A stretch of 64,000 nucleotides of DNA. Source: Rufibacter latericius (GTDB taxonomy: Bacteria > Bacteroidota > Bacteroidia > Cytophagales > Hymenobacteraceae). The notes beneath the pieces were generated by a model, which did not search any database, was not told where the DNA came from, and was given only the letters and a program-made list of their open reading frames with translations. Below are positions 44,959 through 52,964 of this stretch, piece by piece. Numbering within the stretch: position 1 is the first letter of the stretch; every line of letters starts with the position of its first letter. The stretch is taken from contig NZ_RJJD01000023.1 of assembly GCF_003721515.1 (NCBI RefSeq), forward strand, positions 241,735 to 305,734, in the 5' to 3' direction. Both the position numbers and the translations under genes were made by a program.

Positions 44959-44978
44959 ACTTTTTACCGCAACCTTGA

Positions 44979-45788
44979 ATGGAGAAAAGACTACTTACCC
45001 ATAAAATCAGCACCGTAACCAAGACCGTTTTCAGAGGTGTCCTGCTTTTAGGCCTGCTCGTTTTGGCCTCCTTTTCCATAAACAAGCCCCAAAACAAAGT
45101 TAAGGTGTACCTCATCGGGGATTCTACGGTGGCGCATTATGAACCCCAACGTTACCCTATGCAGGGTTGGGGAATGCCATTTTCCTACTTCTTTGATTCA
45201 ACCGTGACCGTCCAGAACAAAGCCCGGGGCGGCAGAAGCACCAGAACCTTTCTCTCCGAAGGGCTGTGGAAACCCATCACCGATAGCCTCAAAGAAGGAG
45301 ATTACGTGTTCATGCAATTCGGGCACAATGACGAGGCCAAGGAACCACAATACGCCGCCCGCTACACGCCCGTGCCCGATTACCGCAAGAACCTGATCAA
45401 ATTCATTTCCGAAACCAGAGCCAAAAAAGCCATCCCGGTTCTGATTACTCCTGTCACCCGGATGGTGTTTGATGCCTCGGGGAAAGCGCAAGAAACGCAC
45501 ACCGAGTATTCACAAGCCGTGCGGGAACTGGCCCGGGAACTGAAGGTTCCCATGATTGACCTGGACCGGAAAAGCCTGGAACTGGTACAGAGAATGGGAC
45601 CGGAGCACGCGAAGGATTTGTTTAACCAACTGGAACCCGGCGAACACCCCAACTACCCCGAGGGCATCAAAGACAACACCCATTTCAGCGAGTTCGGCGC
45701 CCGCAAAATGGCCCAATTGGTTTTAGCCGAAATCAGAGCCCTGAAGTTGCCCTTAGCGGATAGAATTGTAAAGCAAACCCCTAAGTAA
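44979..45788 (+). CDS. Rhamnogalacturonan acetylesterase-like SGNH hydrolase (CE12) 2
   Basis: A second CE12-type deacetylase, 269 residues, with an N-terminal hydrophobic signal or anchor (VFRGVLLLGLLVLASFSI). The same blocks as in copy 1 are present: YLIGDSTVAHY, ARGGRSTRTFLSEG, QFGHNDEAK and DNTHFSEFGA. It lacks the 20-residue insertion after GDST that copy 1 has, so the two may prefer different acetylation sites. It follows a terminator hairpin closely. Confidence 0.92.
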   Translation: MEKRLLTHKISTVTKTVFRGVLLLGLLVLASFSINKPQNKVKVYLIGDSTVAHYEPQRYPMQGWGMPFSYFFDSTVTVQNKARGGRSTRTFLSEGLWKPITDSLKEGDYVFMQFGHNDEAKEPQYAARYTPVPDYRKNLIKFISETRAKKAIPVLITPVTRMVFDASGKAQETHTEYSQAVRELARELKVPMIDLDRKSLELVQRMGPEHAKDLFNQLEPGEHPNYPEGIKDNTHFSEFGARKMAQLVLAEIRALKLPLADRIVKQTPK

Positions 45789-45817
45789 CCCAAGTTCGCT
45801 TCTTGTTGGGTGCATTG

Positions 45818-45852
45818 AATTAGGTGTGTTTTCCGGAAAACAGTCTCTAAAC
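45818..45852. repeat. Intergenic hairpin family, copy 16
   Basis: gaattaggtgtgttttc and ggaaaacagtctctaaac form the halves in the 185-bp gap between the CE12 gene and the beta-helix/barrel gene. Confidence 0.55.
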
Positions 45853-45973
45853 TGAATAGCTGGAAGAGTCTGAGTTTTGCCTTTTCTCAGTTTTTGTTTT
45901 ATAGGGTTCCTGGATCAAAGGGTTTCAATCATTCCATGCAGGTTAAGTCTTCGTAAATGAGTCAAGAAAGAAT

Positions 45974-48900
45974 ATGAAGAGCATTTTCGGGATCGTCGGT
46001 TTTTGTGCCGTTTTCTGGTTTTTAGGCCCAAAATGCTTTGCCCAAAATGCACCAGGGATTGACTCTATTGCCGCAAAAATTGACTTCTCCTACGCAGGAT
46101 TCCAGGCTGGTAGCAGAGTTCCGCCCAGGGTCCCGGCAGTCCTACAGGTACGGCCCAGTGAGGGAGATGATACCCGCTTGCTTCAGGCCGCTATTGATTA
46201 CGTAGAAGCTCTGCCCCTTCAGAAAAATGGATTCCGGGGAGCTATCCAACTCATGGAAGGCCGATATAAAATAGCAGGCCAACTGCTAATCAAAAAGGCT
46301 GGGGTTGTGATCAGGGGAGGAGCCAATCGATCCAAGGTAGTGTTGATAGCTACCGGAAAGGGGAGACGAGCCCTGATCAAAGTAGGTGTTGAAGACACCG
46401 CTGCGGTTATTTCTAGTGCCTTGCAAGTGAAAAACCTGGTGCCTGCGGGTGCACGGGAAGTAACCTTAGAGAACATCCCTGGGTTGCTGGTAGGAGATCA
46501 TGTATTGGTAACCCGCCCCAGTACTGCCAATTGGATTGCTGACCTGGGCATGACCAAAGCCGAGGGGATGTTTGTGGCGGTTCGAGGACTTCGATGGCCC
46601 ACCGGCTCCCGCGATCTCACCTGGCACCGAAAAATCACCCAGGTAGATCCGAAGACAAACCATATCACCCTGGATGGACCCATCACCATCGCTCTGGAAC
46701 CGCAGTATGGCGGAGGCACGGTGCAAAAAGTAGTCTACCAGAATCTGGTGCATTCCGTTGGGCTGGAGGGGTTCACCATTGAAAGCGAATACAGTAAGGC
46801 CAATCCTCTGGATGAAGATCACGCTTGGATAGGCATCCATATAAACCATGCCCAGGATGTTTGGGTGCGCGACGTTACGGCGCGCCATTTTGTAAGCTCG
46901 GCCATCAGGGTAGGGGACCAGGCTCGGCAGGTAAGCCTTCTCAATTGCAGAAGTGAACAGCCAGTCTCAGAAATAGGCGGCTACCGGCGGATGAGTTTCC
47001 TGGTAGATGGCCAACAGGTGTTAGTGGAGAACTGCACTTCTGACTCGGGGCTCAATGATTTCGCGGTGGGTTTCTGTGCGGCGGGCCCAAACGCGTTTCT
47101 GAACTGCAAAGCGACCAATGCCTTGGGGGCGAGTGGTTCCTTTGAAAGCTGGGCCTCAGGGGTATTATACGAAAACGTCACCATTGAAAAGGCAGGCTTA
47201 AAACTGACTTATGATGAAGACCGGGCCCAAGCGGGCGGCTGGACCGCGGCTAATTCTGTCATCTGGAATTCCAAAGCCAAAGCGGTTGAAGCCTGGGGAC
47301 CTACCAGTTACCAGAACCATGTGGTGCAAGCCAATTACTCGCTATACCAGACGCAACTCGCCAAACGATTAAGTAAAGCTAATACCGTTGCTAACAAAAA
47401 GACGATTGGTTACGGGAAGCAATCGGGTTCCCTCAAGGAATTCACTTTAAAAGAAGTAGGGCCCGAACCTGCTGTGGTGAAACCTGAAACGCATCCGCTT
47501 CAAATTGTGAATGGTCGTTTCGTGATAAATAGTAAAGTCATCTGGAGCGGAACCGTGGGCGACCAGTTCTGGCGAGGACAGGCATTTCCGGGCGGCGAGT
47601 TGAATTCGGGCGTTAGCCTTACCCGTTTTGTGCCGGGGAAAGACGGACCCGGTTTAACCGAGGTTTTGCCAAAACTAGCCCAAAACATGGTACAGCAGGA
47701 TACCCGGTTTCACCAGGCCATGACCGGGTTGTGGTATGACCGGCGGCGCGATGACCATTCAATTAAGCCAAGGGAGGACGGGAATGTATGGGCTCCGTTT
47801 TACGAGATGCCCTGGGCCCGCAGCGGAAAAGGCAAAGCCTGGGACGGCCTCAGTAAGTTTGACCTTACTACCTTCAACCCCTGGTTTTTTGCGCGTTCTA
47901 AAGAGTTTGCCCGTCTTTGCGATGAAAACGGATTGGTGCTGTACTACAGCCTATACAACACGCATAACCTGCTGGAATATGTCACCCACTGGGTAGATTA
48001 TCCGTGGCGCCCCACCAATGCCGTCAACAAAATCGATTTGCCGGAGCCACTTCCGGCAGAGCCCTGGGCCCGGTTGCACTTGGGCAACGAGTTCTATGAC
48101 GCCACCAACCCAACCCTGCGCGACCTCCACCGATCGTATATTTTCCATGTGCTGGATGAACTGGGGACATCCCAAAACATCATCTTCAACCTGGGTTTCC
48201 AGTTTGCCGGACCCTTGGCGTTTCAGCGGTTCTTTTTGGAAACCATTGCCGAATGGGAAACCAGGAACCAGCGAAATGTACGGGTGGTCCTGACGACGAG
48301 CAAAGACATAACCGATGCTATTCTTGCTGAGGCTGTCCTGGCAAGACAAGTGGACGTGATCGATACCCGCTACTGGCAATACCGCCCGGAAGGGCTTTTC
48401 TCCAACGGTGATTCTCTGTGGGCACCTCCTGGCGGAAACAACCGGTCTTACCGCGAGATGGTGGGGGAAGCCTTTTTGCAGGCCAGTGATTACCCCTTGC
48501 CCACCACCCAGGAGTTGCTCTACCGTCAGGTACGGGAATACACCCGTCGTTTCCCTGACAAAGCGGTGGTGGCTATTGCCAATGACATCAGCCCTATTCC
48601 TGCCTTAATGGCTGGGGGAGCACAAGTGGTGATGGGCAGTTCTCCAAAAAGAGGCAACTGCCATGTTTCCTTCTCTTCCTTTGTGCAGCAGCATCTTGCC
48701 GAGGAGTTGATGAATTTAAAACCAAACGATGTGTTTCTTCAACGTTCTGAGCAGAATTGGTGCCTTGCCAATCCAGACAATTCCACACTGCTCCTTTACT
48801 CCCTTTCGGGAGCAGATATCCAGTTTTCTGAAGGTCTGCCTGATGGCGCTTACACAGGAACCTGGTATGACCCACTCTCCGAAAGCCTCCTGCCGAAGAC

Positions 48901-48982
48901 CGAAGTGCAGCTGCTGCGGAGGGGAACATCCCTCAAAAAGCCTTCAAAGGCGAACTGGCTATTGCTCCTGAAAAGAAAATAG
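45974..48982 (+). CDS. Unclassified beta-helix plus barrel-like protein, possible pectin enzyme
   Basis: A 1002-residue secreted protein (signal to about residue 24, KCFAQ; no lipobox). Residues about 60-460 have the pattern of a pectate-lyase-like right-handed beta-helix (GGYRRMSFLVDGQQVLVENC, VLYENVTIEKAGLKLTYDED). Residues about 530-900 look like a TIM-barrel glycosidase (FWRGQAFPGG, VWAPFYEMPWARSGKGKAWD, LVLYYSLYNTHNLLEYV, NIIFNLGFQFAGPL, RQVDVIDTRYWQYRPEG). A small C-terminal beta domain (LLLYSLSGADIQFSEGLPDG) ends it. It resembles proteins annotated DUF6298; I do not know an established activity. No T9SS tail is seen. Gap to the CE12 gene is 185 bp. Confidence 0.8.
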   Translation: MKSIFGIVGFCAVFWFLGPKCFAQNAPGIDSIAAKIDFSYAGFQAGSRVPPRVPAVLQVRPSEGDDTRLLQAAIDYVEALPLQKNGFRGAIQLMEGRYKIAGQLLIKKAGVVIRGGANRSKVVLIATGKGRRALIKVGVEDTAAVISSALQVKNLVPAGAREVTLENIPGLLVGDHVLVTRPSTANWIADLGMTKAEGMFVAVRGLRWPTGSRDLTWHRKITQVDPKTNHITLDGPITIALEPQYGGGTVQKVVYQNLVHSVGLEGFTIESEYSKANPLDEDHAWIGIHINHAQDVWVRDVTARHFVSSAIRVGDQARQVSLLNCRSEQPVSEIGGYRRMSFLVDGQQVLVENCTSDSGLNDFAVGFCAAGPNAFLNCKATNALGASGSFESWASGVLYENVTIEKAGLKLTYDEDRAQAGGWTAANSVIWNSKAKAVEAWGPTSYQNHVVQANYSLYQTQLAKRLSKANTVANKKTIGYGKQSGSLKEFTLKEVGPEPAVVKPETHPLQIVNGRFVINSKVIWSGTVGDQFWRGQAFPGGELNSGVSLTRFVPGKDGPGLTEVLPKLAQNMVQQDTRFHQAMTGLWYDRRRDDHSIKPREDGNVWAPFYEMPWARSGKGKAWDGLSKFDLTTFNPWFFARSKEFARLCDENGLVLYYSLYNTHNLLEYVTHWVDYPWRPTNAVNKIDLPEPLPAEPWARLHLGNEFYDATNPTLRDLHRSYIFHVLDELGTSQNIIFNLGFQFAGPLAFQRFFLETIAEWETRNQRNVRVVLTTSKDITDAILAEAVLARQVDVIDTRYWQYRPEGLFSNGDSLWAPPGGNNRSYREMVGEAFLQASDYPLPTTQELLYRQVREYTRRFPDKAVVAIANDISPIPALMAGGAQVVMGSSPKRGNCHVSFSSFVQQHLAEELMNLKPNDVFLQRSEQNWCLANPDNSTLLLYSLSGADIQFSEGLPDGAYTGTWYDPLSESLLPKTEVQLLRRGTSLKKPSKANWLLLLKRK

Positions 48983-49197
48983 AAGCAGTTGCAAACCAAC
49001 CTATTCCTGTTTCAAGCAGTACCTATTCCCCATTCCTAACATTCGTTAGCGGGTCCTTCCTAGAGAAATGAGTGTGTTTTTGAAAAATTTTCAATTTTAA
49101 TCTAATTACTCATTGTGTTTTGTTAAATTAACATTTAACTTTAAGTTATAAGTAAAAATGGAAAGCAGGTGTTAAGCCTCTTTTTTTTACTTAATTG

Positions 49198-49211
49198 TGC
49201 AATCGTTTGCT
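49198..49211. promoter_or_regulatory. LacI-type operator 6
   Basis: tgcaatcgtttgct matches 11 of 12 fixed consensus positions. It lies 748 bases upstream of the third SusC start. Confidence 0.65.
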
Positions 49212-49827
49212 CAAAGGGTGTGGCCTCAAGGAGACAAATAACACCTTTTTATATAGTCCGATTGCCTTAGATTTCACGGGAATGTCAGTTACAGGGAAGC
49301 CTTACTTGTGGAGTTCCTGATTACTCAAGGATATGAATGATGGTATGGCTATCTACTGACAGGAGATTTGAAGCGTATTTTTGATTGTGAGTTTTATTAT
49401 TCAAACCCCCATGAACAATGAGTCACGTTATGCTCCCTTATTCTCAACTTAAACCCCCAACTGTTTACACCTTCAGAATTGTTTCAGTAAAAGCTTCACC
49501 ACTAAGGCCAACCACATAAAGGAGGTATACCCTGTTAGAAGGTAGAACTTACTTTAGTACTATTACTTTGCTCTGCTTTTGGATTTCCTGAAGTATAATT
49601 TTCTGGAAAATTCCCTACTCTATACCCCTGCTAACCAGTCGTTATATATTATAAAAATAAGTAATAGAAATAACACAACAGGTTTTAAGGGCATCTTGTT
49701 GAATTTTCAGTAAACCAATTAGTTTATATTTATTCAATCCCCTTTTTGAAGGTTCTGGCAGAAAAGCTTTATTGAATTTATGCATTTAGTCATATTCCCC
49801 AAAGAAGATTTTGAATTGATAATGTTG

Positions 49828-49841
49828 TGCAAACGATTGCA
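49828..49841. promoter_or_regulatory. LacI-type operator 7 (third SusC)
   Basis: tgcaaacgattgca matches all 12 fixed positions and equals operator 3. It ends 118 bases upstream of the SusC ATG at 49960. Confidence 0.75.
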
Positions 49842-49959
49842 TTGTTAAGGTTTTTTTTGTCCAAACTTGATAGATCCTGTGAAAGAAAATCAGGTAAAAC
49901 ATTTCCCTTCACCGTGATCAAATGAATTGCTTACATCAATCACTTAACTAAGATTACCT

Positions 49960-52947
49960 ATGAGAAGTATTCTACTTAGGCTACGGTATTTACTCGTGTT
50001 CTCACTGGTATTTGCCTGCGTTACTTCCGTCACTGCCCAAAGCCGAAGCGTTCAGGGAAAAGTTGTAGATGACAAAGGGGAAGCCCTGATAGGGGTTACC
50101 GTTCTCCTGAAAGGAACGGCTACGGCCGGGGCCACCGGGGTTGATGGTACGTATACCTTAAATGTGCCGGGTGACGCCGGAACCCTGGTTTTCTCTTACG
50201 TTGGGTTTAAAACCCTTGAGGTACCAATAAACAACCAATCTACGGTAAACGTGACGCTGGTTTCAGACACCAAAACCTTTGATGAAGTGGTGGTAATTGG
50301 ATACGGCACGGTTAAAAAGTCAGATGTAACGGGGTCTGTGGCTTCGGTGCGCGGAGAGGATCTTACCGCTATCCCGGTTACCAATGCTCTTGGGGTAATG
50401 CAGGGTAAAGTACCAGGACTTGATTTAACGACTTCTAGTGGGCAGACGGGAGCCGCGTTGAACCTGAGCATCCGGGGGAACAGATCAGTGAATGCCAGTA
50501 ACCGGCCATTGGTGTTGGTAGACGGCATCCGGTACGATGGCCCTTTGGATGTGAACCCGAATGATATTGCTTCTATGGAGGTGCTCAAAGACGCTACTGC
50601 CACTGCCATCTACGGTTCCTTGGGAGCCAATGGGGTTATCCTGATTACCACCAAAAGCGGGGCTGCCGGTAAACCAAAGGTGTCGTTTAATTCTTATTAT
50701 GGCATCCAGAGCATAAACGGCTACGCCGATATCATGACCGGGCCAGAGTGGGTGCAACTGAGAAGAGAAGCCCGCAGGACGGTGGGGGAGTGGAGCAGCC
50801 CTTCCGATGACGAGAAAATTCTTCCGCCCGCTCAGTTCGAAAACTTCAGAAACGGTATTTGGACAGACTGGGCCGATGAATTGTTAAGTAATGGCAGTCA
50901 GCAGAACCACCAGATAGGGATTTCCGGGGGAACTGAGAAGTTGACCTATTATCTCTCCGGAGAGTATTTCAATGAGAAAGGCCTGCTTAAAATGGACCAG
51001 TTACAACGGTACAGCGGTAGGCTGAACATTGGCTACCAGTTATTGGATAACCTTAAAATCAGCACCAGCCTTTTGTATGCTCAGAGAGATCAGGATCTCA
51101 GACGTGATCCTTTGAACCAGGCGAATAAAATGAGCCCGCTGGGAAGGCCCTATGATGACGCTGGCAATTTCCAGATTTTTCCGGTAGGAGACGCCTCCAC
51201 CCTGAACGCCTTGGTAGACGAACAGCCCGGCGCCTTTGAAAATAACGAGATTAACCGGCGATTCTTCGGGAATGTTTCCGTGGATTATACCCCCATTAAA
51301 GACCTCACCATCACGTCTCGGTTCGGGATTGATCAGTCCAACAACCGGATGGGTCTGTTTGCCGCTACCAATACCATTGATACCGGTCCTAACGGCCTAT
51401 CCCTGGCCCGCGCTGATTTGGGTACCTTCTCCAGATTTACCCTGGAAAACTTTGCCAACTACACCAAGGCCTTGTCTGAAAACCATGAGATCTCAGTTTT
51501 GCTGGGAAGCAGCCTCTGGGGCGAAAGAACTGAAACCTTCGCTGCCCAAGGAAGGAACGTGCTGTCCTCTACCCTGAAATTTTATAACCTGGGCGCCTCT
51601 CAATCAGCGTACCAACTGGAGAGTAACCTGGTGGAAAGAAGCATGGCTTCTTTCTTCACCCGCCTCAATTATAAATTGATGAATAAGTACCTGCTCACCC
51701 TGGTAATGCGGACAGACGGAGCCTCGGTGTTGGCTACCGGTAAAAAGTGGGATTATTTTCCATCCGCCTCTCTCGCATGGATCCTGAAGGAGGAAAGCTT
51801 TTTGCAGAATGTGAATGCTATCACAGATCTGAAACTGAGGGTAAGTTATGGAGTTTCCGGAAACAGTCAGATTAGTCCTTATATGACTTTGGGCGGTTTA
51901 GGCAGATCTACCTACGCCTGGGATGAAACTCCTGCCTACGGGTACTATCCGGGTGCGCTACCAAACCCTGCGCTAAGCTGGGAAACAACGGCTACTGCCA
52001 ACGTGGGGCTAGACTTTGGTTTTTTCAATAACCGCATTAACGGAGCCTTAGATATGTACCAGCAAGACACTAAAGATCTTCTGTTGGAACGCTTGCTGCC
52101 TACTACTTCTGGATATGAGCGGGTAATTGACAACATTGGAGAGGTGCGCAACCGGGGAATTGAACTCCAGTTGAGCACTGTGAACCTTGACAAATTGGAC
52201 GGCTTTAACTGGAGCACAGATTTCAGCTTCTCAAGAAACAAAGAAGAGGTCCGGTACCTGGGAGATGGCGTGGAGCGGGACTTGAGCTTTGGTACCTTCG
52301 GGTTGCACGTAGGCCAACCCATCAACAGTTTCTATGACTACGAGAAAATAGGCATTTGGCAATTGGGCGAGGAAGAGGCTGCTTTGAAAAACCAGCAGAA
52401 GCCCGGTGATATCAAAGTGAAAGACCAAAACGGCGATGGAGTGATCACGCCAGATGATCGGAAGATTATTGGCAATGGGGTTCCTGACTGGACCTTGGGT
52501 GTGACCAACCGGTTCAGCTTCAAAAACTTTGATCTATCTGTGATGGTCTATGCCCGAGTTGGTCAGACAATCATCAGTGAAGCCGCCGGTTCTTATAAGG
52601 TAGATGGCTTGGAGAATGGCCCAGTAGTAGATTACTGGACACCTGAGAACCCTACCAATGCCTATCCTAGACCCAACGCCAGCACCAGCCGGGCCAGTAC
52701 ACGTTACTACACCACCCTGCAGTATGTAGACGGCTCTTTCGCGAAAGTGCGGGATCTGACCTTGGCGTACAATTTCCCCAAAACCCTGATCAGCGGTCTA
52801 AAACTTTCCCGCTTGAGAGCCTATGTGACGGCTAAGAACTACTTTATCCTGTACAGCGAAATCAAGCCTTATGACCCAGAAAGGGGAGGAGCCCTGAGCT
52901 TCCCCATGACAAGGCAAATGGTTTTTGGTTTGAATGTTGAATTTTAA
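49960..52947 (+). CDS. SusC/RagA-type TonB-dependent transporter 3
   Basis: A 995-residue outer-membrane importer. The signal peptide ends near residue 27 (SVTAQ). The N-terminal beta domain (VQGKVVDDKGEALIGVTVLL), the FDEVVVIGYGTVKKSD segment and the plug with VLKDATATAIYGSLGANGVI are standard, except that the usual R in YG(S/A)RGANG is L here. The barrel is complete to the terminal phenylalanine (FGLNVEF). The SusD gene follows after 17 bases. Operators suggest pectin-linked control; the cargo is not known. Confidence 0.94.
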   Translation: MRSILLRLRYLLVFSLVFACVTSVTAQSRSVQGKVVDDKGEALIGVTVLLKGTATAGATGVDGTYTLNVPGDAGTLVFSYVGFKTLEVPINNQSTVNVTLVSDTKTFDEVVVIGYGTVKKSDVTGSVASVRGEDLTAIPVTNALGVMQGKVPGLDLTTSSGQTGAALNLSIRGNRSVNASNRPLVLVDGIRYDGPLDVNPNDIASMEVLKDATATAIYGSLGANGVILITTKSGAAGKPKVSFNSYYGIQSINGYADIMTGPEWVQLRREARRTVGEWSSPSDDEKILPPAQFENFRNGIWTDWADELLSNGSQQNHQIGISGGTEKLTYYLSGEYFNEKGLLKMDQLQRYSGRLNIGYQLLDNLKISTSLLYAQRDQDLRRDPLNQANKMSPLGRPYDDAGNFQIFPVGDASTLNALVDEQPGAFENNEINRRFFGNVSVDYTPIKDLTITSRFGIDQSNNRMGLFAATNTIDTGPNGLSLARADLGTFSRFTLENFANYTKALSENHEISVLLGSSLWGERTETFAAQGRNVLSSTLKFYNLGASQSAYQLESNLVERSMASFFTRLNYKLMNKYLLTLVMRTDGASVLATGKKWDYFPSASLAWILKEESFLQNVNAITDLKLRVSYGVSGNSQISPYMTLGGLGRSTYAWDETPAYGYYPGALPNPALSWETTATANVGLDFGFFNNRINGALDMYQQDTKDLLLERLLPTTSGYERVIDNIGEVRNRGIELQLSTVNLDKLDGFNWSTDFSFSRNKEEVRYLGDGVERDLSFGTFGLHVGQPINSFYDYEKIGIWQLGEEEAALKNQQKPGDIKVKDQNGDGVITPDDRKIIGNGVPDWTLGVTNRFSFKNFDLSVMVYARVGQTIISEAAGSYKVDGLENGPVVDYWTPENPTNAYPRPNASTSRASTRYYTTLQYVDGSFAKVRDLTLAYNFPKTLISGLKLSRLRAYVTAKNYFILYSEIKPYDPERGGALSFPMTRQMVFGLNVEF

Positions 52948-52964
52948 GAACCGGAGGGTAAATC

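Larger units (their letters stand above)
48983..49959. other. 977-bp gap before the third SusC gene
   Basis: No gene is visible in this AT-rich stretch; all frames are broken. It carries two LacI-type palindromes with centres 630 bp apart. A degenerate hairpin-like stretch lies near 49068-49094 (gtgtgtttttgaaaaatttt) but I do not count it as a family member. The length suggests a long control region or the scar of a lost gene. Confidence 0.6.

Noticed and set aside
49068-49094. A further hairpin-family copy before the third SusC gene
   Set aside because: Only the inner TTTT/AAAA part matches; the GCCT and outer blocks are missing.
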